DNA from: Enterobacteriaceae endosymbiont of Plateumaris consimilis | GTDB lineage: Bacteria > Pseudomonadota > Gammaproteobacteria > Enterobacterales > Enterobacteriaceae | Assembly: GCF_012563145.1 (NCBI RefSeq) | Contig: NZ_CP046230.1 | Location: forward strand, 64,333-128,332 | DNA: 64,000 bases | Direction of reading: 5' to 3' | In this document: positions 18,847 to 28,127 of the stretch, piece by piece | Layout of the letters: each line of letters starts with the position of its first letter | How positions within the stretch are numbered: the first letter of the stretch is position 1 | Notes under the pieces: generated by a model | What the model saw: only the letters and a program-made list of their open reading frames with translations | Databases searched by the model: none | Told to the model about the DNA's origin: nothing | Position numbers and translations under genes: made by a program

Positions 18847-20238
18847 ATGTTTGATGGACTAGCAATAGTTACATATACTATATCTTCAATATTATTTATA
18901 TTTAGTCTTGCAAGTCTTTCTCAAAAAGAAACTTCTCAAAAAGGTATTTTTTTTGCTATAGGTGGTATGATAATTGCAGTAATAATTACTATATTACAAT
19001 CTCAATTTAATAATGTGGGTTATATATTAATAGCTATTATCTTAGGAGGTATTATTGGTATAAATATATCTAAAAAAATAGATATGACTAAAATGCCACA
19101 ATTAATTGCTATATTACATAGTTTTGTAGGATTAACTGCAATTATTGTAGGATTAAATAGTTATTTGACAATATATTATAATATAAATAAAATACATGAT
19201 ATTATAAAATTAATAGAAATATTCATTAGTATTTTTATAGGATCGATTACTTTTATAGGATCTATTATTGCATTTAGTAAATTATCAGGAATTATTACAT
19301 CAAAAGCTTATAATTTTAAATTTAAAAAATCAATTAATTTTATTACATTAATTATTTCCATTATATTAATGTTAATATTTGTACATACACAATATATTAT
19401 TGTACAAATTTTATCATTAATATTTATGATACATATTTCATTAATTTTTGGTTTATATTTAATAATTAGTATAGGTGGTGCAGATATGCCTGTAGTAATC
19501 TCAATGTTGAATTCATATTCAGGTTGGGCGGCTGCAGCTTCTGGATTTATGCTAAATAATGATTTATTAATTATTACAGGAGCATTAGTTGGTTCTTCTG
19601 GAGCAATATTATCATATTTAATGTGTAAAAGTATGAATAGATCATTTATAAATGTAATATTTGGAGGATTACAAAATAAAAAAAGTAATAATATTATTGA
19701 AAATGATATTGAACAACAATATAAAGAAATTTCTATAACTGAAACAGTAGAAATTTTAAAAGAATCTAATAATATTATTATAATACCTGGATATGGTATG
19801 GCAGTAGCACAAGCTCAACATTCTATTTCGGAAGTGGTAAAAAAATTAAATTTTTATAATATTAAAGTAAGATTCGCTATTCATCCAGTAGCAGGAAGAT
19901 TACCAGGACATATGAATGTTTTATTAGCAGAAGCAAATATACCTTATAAAATAATATTAGAAATGGATGAAATTAATAAAGATTTTCCTATTACTGATAC
20001 TGTTTTAATTGTAGGAGCTAATGATACTGTTAATCCTTCTGCCCAAGAAGATAAAAATAGTCCAATTTCAGGTATGCCTATACTAGAAGCTTGGAAAGCA
20101 AAAAATATTATTATTTTTAAAAGAAGTATGAATTATGGATATTCTGGAATTACAAATCCTTTATTTTATAAAGATAACAGTTATATGTTATTTGGTGATG
20201 CAAAAGAAACTATTAATGAAATTTTAAAAACACTTTAA
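18847..20238 (+). CDS. pntB: NAD(P) transhydrogenase, beta subunit
   Basis: The 463-residue partner of PntA contains about eight membrane helices and the NADP(H)-binding domain III. Recognisable parts are GGADMPVVISMLNSYSGWAA near residue 211, IIPGYGMAVAQAQH near 310, HPVAGRLPGHMNVLLAEA near 345 and GANDTVNPSAQ near 390. Length equals E. coli (462). An AGAGG ribosome site lies in the 13-bp gap after pntA. A hairpin terminator follows the stop. NADPH made here would feed FabG, DapB and thioredoxin-type systems. Confidence 0.97.
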   Translation: MFDGLAIVTYTISSILFIFSLASLSQKETSQKGIFFAIGGMIIAVIITILQSQFNNVGYILIAIILGGIIGINISKKIDMTKMPQLIAILHSFVGLTAIIVGLNSYLTIYYNINKIHDIIKLIEIFISIFIGSITFIGSIIAFSKLSGIITSKAYNFKFKKSINFITLIISIILMLIFVHTQYIIVQILSLIFMIHISLIFGLYLIISIGGADMPVVISMLNSYSGWAAAASGFMLNNDLLIITGALVGSSGAILSYLMCKSMNRSFINVIFGGLQNKKSNNIIENDIEQQYKEISITETVEILKESNNIIIIPGYGMAVAQAQHSISEVVKKLNFYNIKVRFAIHPVAGRLPGHMNVLLAEANIPYKIILEMDEINKDFPITDTVLIVGANDTVNPSAQEDKNSPISGMPILEAWKAKNIIIFKRSMNYGYSGITNPLFYKDNSYMLFGDAKETINEILKTL

Positions 20239-20250
20239 TAAAAATTTTAT

Positions 20251-20293
20251 AGTTGATTCTAGATCATAATAAAATAAATTACTAGAATCAACT
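20251..20293. terminator. Terminator-like hairpin after pntB
   Basis: AGTTGATTCTAG (20251-20262) is perfectly complementary to CTAGAATCAACT (20282-20293) with an 18-nt A+T-rich loop, 12 bp after the pntB stop. It lies between the convergent pntAB and rne units and could end either transcript. There is no long T-run directly after it on either strand. Confidence 0.65.
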
Positions 20294-20398
20294 TATTAAG
20301 TTAATAAATTTAAATTTTATATATAAATAAATTAATAATAATTATTTTTTAAATAAATTTTACATTTTTTAATTAAATTATAAATAGTTTTTAATTTA

Positions 20399-20854
20399 TC
20401 ATAGTTTTTGTGTAGGAGCAGTAGCATAACTATTAACTGCATATCCATCTGCTCCTTTACTTCTAATATCTGTACTAAATAATAAATATATTAATTTATA
20501 ATTTTTATTGTAATTTATTAATATATATTGATCTATTTTATTTAATTGATTTTTTTAAATATTTCTTTAGTTAAAATATAATTTTTTCTATAAAATTATT
20601 ATTTAATATTTTATAAATCAAATAATTTATGTTCAAATTTTTTTGATTATATTTTCTCATTTTATTTTTAATAAAAGTATTAAAATGATTAAATATAATT
20701 TTTTTATAGTAGATATTATTTAAATTAATTTTATTATATTTTTTATATATAAAATATCTTTTATCAATTTTTTTAAAAAAATTTGATAATTTACTTAATT
20801 TAAATTTTTGAAATTTATTATTTTTATTTTCTAAAGAACTATTAGTTTTTAATA
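20399..20854 (-). pseudogene. rne: Eroded, out-of-frame RNase E C-terminal tail with a retained terminal PNPase-binding-like peptide
   Basis: Downstream of the rne stop (20855-20857), long open stretches continue in other frames: about 105 codons from the T8 run (forward A run 20884-20891) to a stop at 20571, then a short frame to 20542, then 51 sense codons and a stop (20399-20554). Adding one base in each of three homopolymers (coding-strand T8, A6 at forward 20582-20587, A7 at forward 20550-20556) joins them all. The last frame ends DIRSKGADGYAVNSYATAP followed by TQKL and stop, which resembles the conserved C-terminus of enterobacterial RNase E (E. coli ...GKGAAGGHTATHHASA...), the PNPase-docking segment. 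Confidence 0.6.
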
Positions 20855-22768
20855 TTATTTTTGATGATTCTTTTTTAACAAATAAAAAAAATCTTTTGAT
20901 TTATTTTTTATTTGAAAATTATCAATTTGATTAGATTTATAATTTAAATCAATATTATTTATAAAATATAAAAAATTATAAAAATACTTAAAAAATTTGT
21001 TTATATAAAAATAAATAATTTTTTGATTAAAATTTAATTTTACATTATTAAATAAATAATTAAAAAATTTTTTTATAAAACTATTATTTATAATATTATT
21101 AATTTTCAAAAAAAAATTAAATATTTGATTTTTTTTAAATATTTTATTTTGATTACTAATTAATAATTTTTTTTTAATTATTTTTTTTTTTAAAAACAAG
21201 TATATATAATTATAATATTTATTAATATAAAATTTATAATTTAAATTATAAATTTTTGTTACAGAACTATTAATAATTTTTTTATCTTTTTCATGACAAA
21301 TACGTAAAATAGAGTAATTGGGAATATTTATTTGATCATTTGGAATAATAAAAATTTGTACTTTATTTTTTTTGTTTTCAATAATATTAACAAATTGTAT
21401 TTTTTTATTTAATAAATAACATGCTATTTTTAAAGGTACTATTGCATAAACTTCTTTAGTATTTTCTTTAAAAGATTCTTCTTCAATTAATCGTAAAATT
21501 GATAATGATAATGATTTATTATTTCTTATAGTGCCATTTCCTATACATTTAGGACATACAAAATGATTATTTTCTCTTAAAGATGATTTAATTCTTTGAC
21601 GAGACATTTCTAATAATCCAAATTTTGATATATGATTCATTTGTATTTTAGCTTTATCTTGAATTAATTTATCTCTTAAACGTTGTTCTACTGCTCTCTG
21701 ATGTATTAAAGAAGACATATCGATAAAATCAATAACAATTAAACCACCTATGTCACGTAATCTTAACTGTTTTGCAATTTCATCAGTTGCTTCTAAATTA
21801 ATATTAAAAGCTGTTTCTTCTATATTTATTCCTTTAGTTGCTTTAGCTGAATTTACATCAACTGATGTAAGAGCTTCGGTTGTATCAATAATTATTGATC
21901 CACCAGATAGTAAATTTACTTTTCTTTGAAATGTAGTTTCTATTTGTGATTCTATCTGATAATGACTAAATAATGGGATTTTACTAGAATATAATTTAAT
22001 TTTATGATTAAAATCAGATCTTCCTAATAAATTAATATATTTTTTTGCTAATTTTAATATTTCTGGATTATCAATAAGAATTTCATTAATTTCTTTACAA
22101 AGATAATCTCTAAATGATCTCATCAGTATATTACTTTCTTGATGTATTAGAAAAGGTGCTGATTTACTATTAGCTATTTTATTAATTAGTTTCCAATGTT
22201 TTATTCTTAATTGTAAATCATATTCTAATTCTTGGTTATTTTTACCTAATCCAGCAGTACGTATTATTAAACCCATATCTTTTGGTAACTTTAATGATAA
22301 TAAAATTTTTTTTAATTCGTCTCGTTGTTTGCCTTTAATCCTTTTTGAAATTCCTCCAACTTTAGGAGTATTAGGCATTAAAACTAAATATGTACCTGCT
22401 AAACTTATAAACGTAGTTAATGAAGCACCTTTATTTCCTCTTTCTTCTTTATTTATTTGTACAATTAATTCTTTTCCTTCATATAAATATTCTTTAATAT
22501 TTTTTTTAAAAATAATATGATTTAAATTATTAGTAATATATTTGTTAGTAATTGCTTTAAAAGGTAAAAATCCATGTTTTTCAGCACCATAATCTACAAA
22601 AACAGCTTCTAAACTTGGTTCTATATGAATAATTTTACCTTTATATATATTAGATTTTTTTTGTTTATAATTATTATTAGCTATATCTAAATTATATAAT
22701 TTTTGTCCATCAACTATAGCTACACGTAATTCCTCATGTTGAGTAGCATTTATTAACATTCTTTTCAT
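20855..22768 (-). CDS. rne: Ribonuclease E, catalytic half
   Basis: The 637-residue reading frame covers the endonuclease core that starts mRNA decay and matures rRNA and tRNA. Visible parts are the start MKRMLINATQHEELRVAIVDG, the S1 RNA-binding domain (about residues 38-125), the catalytic aspartates in ALTSVDVNSAKATKG near 302 and IVIDFIDM near 345, and the zinc-link CPKCIGNGT near 404. E. coli RNase E has 1061 residues; the scaffold half here is shortened to low-complexity Lys/Asn/Phe sequence and ends at a frameshift-type stop, with further tail sequence downstream. rne is divergent from rluC as in E. coli. Confidence 0.95.
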   Translation of the reverse strand: MKRMLINATQHEELRVAIVDGQKLYNLDIANNNYKQKKSNIYKGKIIHIEPSLEAVFVDYGAEKHGFLPFKAITNKYITNNLNHIIFKKNIKEYLYEGKELIVQINKEERGNKGASLTTFISLAGTYLVLMPNTPKVGGISKRIKGKQRDELKKILLSLKLPKDMGLIIRTAGLGKNNQELEYDLQLRIKHWKLINKIANSKSAPFLIHQESNILMRSFRDYLCKEINEILIDNPEILKLAKKYINLLGRSDFNHKIKLYSSKIPLFSHYQIESQIETTFQRKVNLLSGGSIIIDTTEALTSVDVNSAKATKGINIEETAFNINLEATDEIAKQLRLRDIGGLIVIDFIDMSSLIHQRAVEQRLRDKLIQDKAKIQMNHISKFGLLEMSRQRIKSSLRENNHFVCPKCIGNGTIRNNKSLSLSILRLIEEESFKENTKEVYAIVPLKIACYLLNKKIQFVNIIENKKNKVQIFIIPNDQINIPNYSILRICHEKDKKIINSSVTKIYNLNYKFYINKYYNYIYLFLKKKIIKKKLLISNQNKIFKKNQIFNFFLKINNIINNSFIKKFFNYLFNNVKLNFNQKIIYFYINKFFKYFYNFLYFINNIDLNYKSNQIDNFQIKNKSKDFFYLLKKNHQK

Positions 22769-23102
22769 TATAACTTACTCATTACTTTTATATCAAATTT
22801 ATCATTTTATTAAAAAAATTTGATTTGTAAAAATATAATATAGTTTTTTTTAGAAAAATTTTTACTAAAATAATTTATTTTAAATTATTTATAAAATAAT
22901 ATTAAATATTATTTTTATATGTTTTTTAATAAAATGGATGTTTGTATATTTTATTTATTAAATATTAAAAGTATAATAAATAATCACAATTTTTTATTAT
23001 AACATAAAAATATATTTTCAAATAATTATTTTATTAATAAAATATTTCAATATTATTTAATAATATATATAATATATAATATATATTAAATTTGAAAATT
23101 TT
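22769..23102. other. Divergent rne/rluC intergenic region, 334 bp
   Basis: No reading frame with recognisable protein sequence is seen. The stretch is almost pure A+T, with a TA-repeat block near 23061-23087 just before rluC and a TATAAT at 22972-22977. It must hold both promoters and the rne leader. In E. coli the rne leader is long and folds for autoregulation; no similar structure is evident here by eye. Confidence 0.4.
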
Positions 23103-24053
23103 ATGTACAAAAAAATAAAAAATAAATTTATAATTATACCTAATTATATAGATTCACAACGAATTGATAATTTTTTAATTACAAAATTTAAAGATATTCC
23201 TAAAAGTTTTATTTATAAAATTTTACGACAAGGAAAAATAAAAGTTAATAAAAAAAAAGTAAAACCAAAATATAAAATAAAATCACAAGATATTTTATAT
23301 CTTCCTTTAATATATATAAAAAATATTAAAAAAAATAAAATATTACCTAATAAACAAAAAATAAATTTTTTTAAAAAAATGATTTTATTTGAAGATAAAT
23401 ATATTATTGCTATAAATAAACCTTCAGGAATAGCTGTTCATGGAGGAAGTGGTATAAATTTTGGTATTATTGAAAATTTTCGATGTTTATTTAAAAAAAA
23501 TAAATTTTTAGAACTAGTACATAGAATAGATAAAGAAACTTCTGGTATATTATTAATAGCAAAAAAAAGATCTGTATTAAAATTATTACATCAACAATTA
23601 CGTGAAAATAGTATTTTAAAAAGTTATGTAGCCTTAGTTAAAGGAAATTATTATAAAAATAATTACGGTCATATAAAGGGATTTTTATTAAAGAAAAAAA
23701 CAAATAATAAAATTAAAGTTATAATACATAATAAAATTGGTAAATATTCAGAAACAAAATTTAAAGTTATAAAATATTATAAATCTATGATGTTATTAAA
23801 CATAATACCTATAACAGGACGTACACATCAAATTAGAGTACACATGTCTCATATTGGTCATCCAATTGCTTATGATAATCGTTATGGTGATATTGATTTT
23901 AATTTAAATTTAAAAAAAAAAATAGGTTTGAATAGATTATTTTTACATGCACAAAAAATAAAATTTATACATCCAATAACAAATAAAAAAATTTGCATCT
24001 GTGCTCCATTAAATAATGAATTAAATAATTGTTTATTAAAGTTAAATTTTTAA
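23103..24053 (+). CDS. rluC: 23S rRNA pseudouridine955/2504/2580 synthase
   Basis: The 316-residue enzyme modifies three uridines in 23S rRNA. An N-terminal S4 RNA-binding domain is seen (QRIDNFLITKFKDIPKSFIY near residues 20-40, then KVNKKKVKPKYKI), and the catalytic Asp lies in ELVHRIDKETSGILL near 143. PITGRTHQIRVHMSHIGHPIAYD near 240 completes the RluA-family signature. Length matches E. coli (319). It is the first gene of a fatty acid cluster, as in E. coli rluC-(yceF)-yceD-rpmF. Confidence 0.94.
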   Translation: MYKKIKNKFIIIPNYIDSQRIDNFLITKFKDIPKSFIYKILRQGKIKVNKKKVKPKYKIKSQDILYLPLIYIKNIKKNKILPNKQKINFFKKMILFEDKYIIAINKPSGIAVHGGSGINFGIIENFRCLFKKNKFLELVHRIDKETSGILLIAKKRSVLKLLHQQLRENSILKSYVALVKGNYYKNNYGHIKGFLLKKKTNNKIKVIIHNKIGKYSETKFKVIKYYKSMMLLNIIPITGRTHQIRVHMSHIGHPIAYDNRYGDIDFNLNLKKKIGLNRLFLHAQKIKFIHPITNKKICICAPLNNELNNCLLKLNF

Positions 24054-24162
24054 TTTTTATTAAATATATTTTTTTATTGAACATCTAAATATTTAAATAT
24101 ATAATTTTATATATTATAAATATAGTTTTTTAATAAATATTAAATTCATAAAAGGATTAAAT

Positions 24163-24336
24163 ATGGCTGTACAAAAAAGTAAAAAGTCTAGATCTAAACG
24201 AGGTATGCGTCGTTCTCATCATTCATTATCTGAAAATAAAATTTTATTAATTGATAAAAAAACAGGAAAAAAATATTTGTATCATAACATGACACCAGAT
24301 GGTTTTTACAAAGGTAAAAAAATAATAAATAAATAA
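24163..24336 (+). CDS. rpmF: 50S ribosomal protein L32
   Basis: This short frame of 57 residues begins [20 protein letters not shown], diagnostic for bL32, and ends YKGKKIINK. Length equals E. coli (57). An AAAGGA ribosome site precedes the ATG. Neighbours yceD upstream and plsX and fabH downstream, present in E. coli, are absent here. Confidence 0.96.
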   Translation: MAVQKSKKSRSKRGMRRSHHSLSENKILLIDKKTGKKYLYHNMTPDGFYKGKKIINK

Positions 24337-24444
24337 TTTTTATTAAATTAGAATTAGTAATTTTTTTATAAAAAATATTTAATAATTTTTATATTTAATA
24401 TAATTAATAAAAAAATGTTAACTTAAATATCAATAATAAATTAT

Positions 24445-25424
24445 ATGTTAATATATAAAAAAAAATAGCAGCTATTTTTCCTGGTCAAGGATGTCAATTT
24501 ATTGGAATGTTATCAGATTTATCTAATAAATATTTCATTATTAAAAAAATTTTTAATAAAGCTTCTCATATTTTAAAATATGATTTATGGAAATTAATTC
24601 AAAAAGGACCTTTAAAAAAATTAAACATAACTTATTATACTCAACCTGCTATATTAATAGCATCTTTTGCAATATATAAATTATGGATACAAAAAAATAA
24701 TATTATTCCTAATATTATGGCTGGTCACAGTTTAGGTGAATATACAGCTATGTTATGTAGTGATGTTATTAGTTTTCATGATGCTATTCAATTAGTTAAC
24801 TATAGAGGTAAATTAATGCAAGAAATATCTTTTTCTTTAAAAGAAAATAATATTAATGGATATTTTATGCAGGTTATATTAGGATTAAATAAAAATTTAG
24901 TTCAAAAAATTTGTGAACAAGAATCAAAAAATAATATAGTTACTATTTCTAGTTACAATACATATAATCAAGTTACAATTAGCGGTAATAAAAATGCTAT
25001 TTCCAGAGTTGTTAATATATGTAAATCGTTAGGTGCTTATAATATACCATTAAAAATTAATGTACCTTCACATTGTTTATTAATGAAACCAATAGTTAAA
25101 AAGTTTACAAAATTTTTAACAAATATTAAATTTAATTGTCCTACAATACCTATTGTTAACACTCTGAATATAAAATGCGAAACATCACCTAAAAAAATAA
25201 AATATAATTTAATACATCAATTATATAATCCAATTAATTGGATTGAATGCATAAAATATATATCAAATCAAAATATAAATAGTTTAATAGAATTTGGACC
25301 AAAAAATATACTTTCAAAAATAGCTAAAAAAATTATTAATAATTTAGATGTTATTTCAATAAATAATTCTAAAACATTATCTATTGCATCAAAAAAATAT
25401 AATAATAATGTGAGGATAAAATGA
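24445..25424 (+). CDS. fabD: Malonyl-CoA:ACP transacylase, with N-terminal frameshift in an A9 run
   Basis: FabD loads malonate onto acyl carrier protein. The catalytic Ser is in GHSLGEY and the catalytic His in NVPSHCLLM, with EFGP near the end. The essential N-terminal block IFPGQGCQFIGML (24474-24512) has no start codon in its own frame: an in-frame stop lies at 24456-24458. An ATG at 24445 opens MLIYKKK in another frame that runs into TAG after an A9 run (24457-24465). One extra A joins them to MLIYKKKIAAIFPGQG, about 326 residues. The next in-frame ATG (24507) would lose FPGQG. The gene overlaps fabG by 4 bp. Confidence 0.9.
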
Positions 25425-26158
25425 ATTTAACAGGAAAATTAGCTTTGGTTACTGGTGCTAGTCAGGGTATAGGATATTATATTTCTAATACTTTAGCATA
25501 TTATGGTGCTAAAGTAATTGGTACATCTAAAAATATAAATGGTGTGAATATTATAAATAAATATTTAGATAAAAAAGGTATAGGTTTAATATTAGATTTA
25601 ATAAGTAATACTACATCTATTAAAAGTTTTTTAAATGATATTCGTTATAAATTTGGTAATATAGATATTTTAGTAAATAATGCTGGTATTATTTCTGATA
25701 GTCTTCTTATAAACATGAAAGATAGTGAATGGAATGATGTTTTGATGACTAATTTAACTTCTGTATTTAAATTATCAAAAGAAGTTATACGTTATATGTT
25801 AAAAAAATCATTTGGACGTATTATTACTATAGGTTCGATCATAGGTTCTACGGGAAATATAGGACAAGTAAATTATGCAGCATCAAAATCAGGTTTGATA
25901 GGTTTTAGTAAATCTTTAGCTTTAGAAGTAGCACATAAAGGAGTTACTGTTAATATTATATCTCCTGGATTCATTGAAACTAATATGACTTGTAAAATTT
26001 CAAAATATAAAAAAAATAATATTTTATCAAAGATACCTTTAAAACGTTTTGGTACTCCACAAGAAATAGCCGATGCTGTAGTATTTTTAGCTTCTGATAA
26101 AGCATCTTATATTACAGGAGAAACAATCCATGTTAATGGTGGTTTATATATGTCTTAA
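25421..26158 (+). CDS. fabG: 3-oxoacyl-[acyl-carrier-protein] reductase
   Basis: The 245-residue short-chain dehydrogenase reduces 3-ketoacyl-ACP with NADPH. The cofactor motif TGASQGIGYYI is at residues 12-22, LVNNAGI near 85, catalytic Ser in IGSIIGSTGN near 138, and YAASKSG with catalytic Tyr and Lys near 151-157. Length matches E. coli (244). It overlaps the fabD stop (ATGA), indicating translational coupling, and AGGATAA serves as ribosome site. Confidence 0.96.
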   Translation: MNLTGKLALVTGASQGIGYYISNTLAYYGAKVIGTSKNINGVNIINKYLDKKGIGLILDLISNTTSIKSFLNDIRYKFGNIDILVNNAGIISDSLLINMKDSEWNDVLMTNLTSVFKLSKEVIRYMLKKSFGRIITIGSIIGSTGNIGQVNYAASKSGLIGFSKSLALEVAHKGVTVNIISPGFIETNMTCKISKYKKNNILSKIPLKRFGTPQEIADAVVFLASDKASYITGETIHVNGGLYMS

Positions 26159-26306
26159 ATTAATATAATATTTTTTATGTTAAGATATTAAATCTTTTTT
26201 TTAAATAAAATTTAATTTTAATAAAGATTTTAATATTTAATTATTTTTAATAATTTGATAAATAGCGAATTATCACATGAATAAGTTTGATAGGAAATTT
26301 AATAGT

Positions 26307-26546
26307 ATGAGTAGTTCTACAGAAAAACGTGTTAAGAAAATTATTAGTGAACAACTTGATATTAAACAAGAAAATATTATTAATACTAATGCTTTTATCA
26401 AAGATTTAGGAGCAGATTCTCTTGATACTGTTGAGCTAGTCATGGCTCTAGAAGAAGAATTTAAAACTGAAATTTCAGACGAAGATGCTGAAAAAATTAC
26501 TACCGTTCAAGAAGCAATTAATTATATTAATAACCATAAAAATTAA
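26307..26546 (+). CDS. acpP: Acyl carrier protein
   Basis: The 79-residue acidic protein carries growing acyl chains on phosphopantetheine. The attachment Ser is in [20 protein letters not shown] (near residue 37), nearly unchanged from E. coli. I start at 26307 ([13 protein letters not shown]), which aligns with the family start and has an AGGA upstream; an ATG at 26277 would add ten residues and has no ribosome site. A perfect 21-bp hairpin begins at its stop codon, so its mRNA may end or be stabilised there. Confidence 0.97.
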   Translation: MSSSTEKRVKKIISEQLDIKQENIINTNAFIKDLGADSLDTVELVMALEEEFKTEISDEDAEKITTVQEAINYINNHKN

Positions 26547-26596
26547 ATAACATCAAAGGATGAATTTAATATTTTATTCATCCTTTGATGTTATTT
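26545..26596 (+). terminator. Perfect 21-bp hairpin between acpP and fabF
   Basis: The left arm AAATAACATCAAAGGATGAAT (26545-26565, overlapping the acpP stop codon) is perfectly complementary to 26576-26596, with a 10-nt loop. It contains CATCAAAGGATG and its mirror, unusual non-random content in this A+T-rich sequence. It may be a partial terminator or a 3' stabiliser that gives acpP mRNA in excess over fabF mRNA. The right flank lacks a strong T-run. Confidence 0.75.
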
Positions 26597-26622
26597 AAAA
26601 CAATAATTATACAATAAAAAAT

Positions 26623-27861
26623 ATGTTTAAACGTAGAGTTGTTATTACTGGAATAGGACTTATTACTCCTATAGGAAATACAATAAAAACTAGTTGGAAT
26701 AATGTTATAAACGGAAATAGTGGTATTGATTTAATTAATAATTTTGATACAAGTAAATATACTACTAAATTTGCAGGATTAATAAAAAATTTTTCTTGTA
26801 AAAATTTTATTATAAATAAAAAAATACGTCATATGGATTTATTTATTCAATATGGAATAGTTGCTGCTAAAAAAGCAATACAAGATTCAGGAATAACTAT
26901 AAATGAAAACAATGCTCATAGATTTGGTGTAGCCATAGGTTCTGGAATGGGTGGTATTGGTTTAATAGAAAAAAATTATTATTTATTGTATAATAAAGGA
27001 CCAAATAAAGTATCACCTTTTTATATTCCATCTACAATGATTAATATGATAGCGGGAAATATTACTATTGATTGTGGTTTTAAAGGACCTACTATATCTA
27101 TTAGTAGTGCTTGTAGTTCTGCTATGCAAAATATTGGAATAGCATCAAGAATTATATCTTATAATGATGCTGATGTAATGTTAGCTGGTGGCTCAGAAAA
27201 AGCAATTACTCCTTTAGGTTTAAGTGGTTTTTGTGCAACAAAATCTTTATCTAAAAGAAACAGTAATCCTAAAGAAGCTAGCCGTCCTTGGGATAAAGAT
27301 AGAGACGGTTTTGTTCTAAGTGATGGTGCAGGAATGTTAGTATTAGAAGAATATAATCATGCTAAAAATCGTAATGCAAATATTTATGCAGAAATAGTAG
27401 GATTTGGTATGAGTAATGATGCCTATCATATTACTTCTCCACCTAAATATGGTGAAGGAGCTAGTTTAGCTATGTTTAATGCATTAAAAGATGCAAAAAT
27501 TAGTTCTAATCAAATTCAGTATATTAATGCTCATGGAACATCAACTATATTAGGTGATATTGCAGAATTCCATGCTATTAAATATGTTTTTAAAAATAGT
27601 TTAAATTTATTTGTAAGTTCTACTAAATCGGTTACTGGTCATTTATTAGGTGCTTCTGGTGCAGTAGAATCTATTTATTCTGTTTTATCATTGAGAGATC
27701 AAATAGTTCCTCCAACCATTAATTTAAACAATGTGGATAAAAATTTTGATTTAGATTTCATTCCTAATATTGCACGTGATGTACATAATATGAAATATGT
27801 ATTATGTAATTCTTTTGGTTTTGGAGGAACTAATGCATCACTAATTTTTAAAAAAATATAA
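26623..27861 (+). CDS. fabF: 3-oxoacyl-[acyl-carrier-protein] synthase II
   Basis: The 412-residue condensing enzyme elongates acyl-ACP with malonyl-ACP. The catalytic Cys is in [12 protein letters not shown] near residue 164, and the two catalytic His are in NAHGTST near 303 and [13 protein letters not shown] near 340. The ending [19 protein letters not shown] is typical. Length equals E. coli (413). As fabH is absent at its usual place upstream, this enzyme may be asked to cover more than elongation, but other synthases could lie outside the window. Confidence 0.96.
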   Translation: MFKRRVVITGIGLITPIGNTIKTSWNNVINGNSGIDLINNFDTSKYTTKFAGLIKNFSCKNFIINKKIRHMDLFIQYGIVAAKKAIQDSGITINENNAHRFGVAIGSGMGGIGLIEKNYYLLYNKGPNKVSPFYIPSTMINMIAGNITIDCGFKGPTISISSACSSAMQNIGIASRIISYNDADVMLAGGSEKAITPLGLSGFCATKSLSKRNSNPKEASRPWDKDRDGFVLSDGAGMLVLEEYNHAKNRNANIYAEIVGFGMSNDAYHITSPPKYGEGASLAMFNALKDAKISSNQIQYINAHGTSTILGDIAEFHAIKYVFKNSLNLFVSSTKSVTGHLLGASGAVESIYSVLSLRDQIVPPTINLNNVDKNFDLDFIPNIARDVHNMKYVLCNSFGFGGTNASLIFKKI

Positions 27862-28127
27862 TTAATTTTATTAATAATATATATATTTTAATAAAATTAA
27901 TTAATAATAAAACATTAATAGTTAATTATGCAATTCATTATTTTTAATAAAAAAATATATTTTAATATGTAAATATTAAAAAATTCAAATAAACAAAAAA
28001 TTAATTCAATATTTTTATATTAGAATATTAATTTTAAAATAGTATTTTCTTATAATTTATAATTTTATTGTTATATTTTAAAAAAAAATAATAATAAAAT
28101 TATTAAAAGTTAGGAACTATAATAATC

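Noticed and set aside
20855-22768. Short RNase E as a naturally truncated enzyme with nothing beyond its stop
   Set aside because: Long open frames continue downstream and end in a peptide resembling the RNase E C-terminus, so the stop looks like a frameshift product.
23061-23087. TA-rich near-palindrome before rluC as an operator
   Set aside because: It is simple alternating A/T sequence, its centre does not pair exactly, and such blocks are common in this genome.
24507-25424. fabD as an intact gene starting at the internal ATG 24507
   Set aside because: This would delete the FPGQG block conserved in all FabD; that block is still present just upstream, so a frameshift explains it better.
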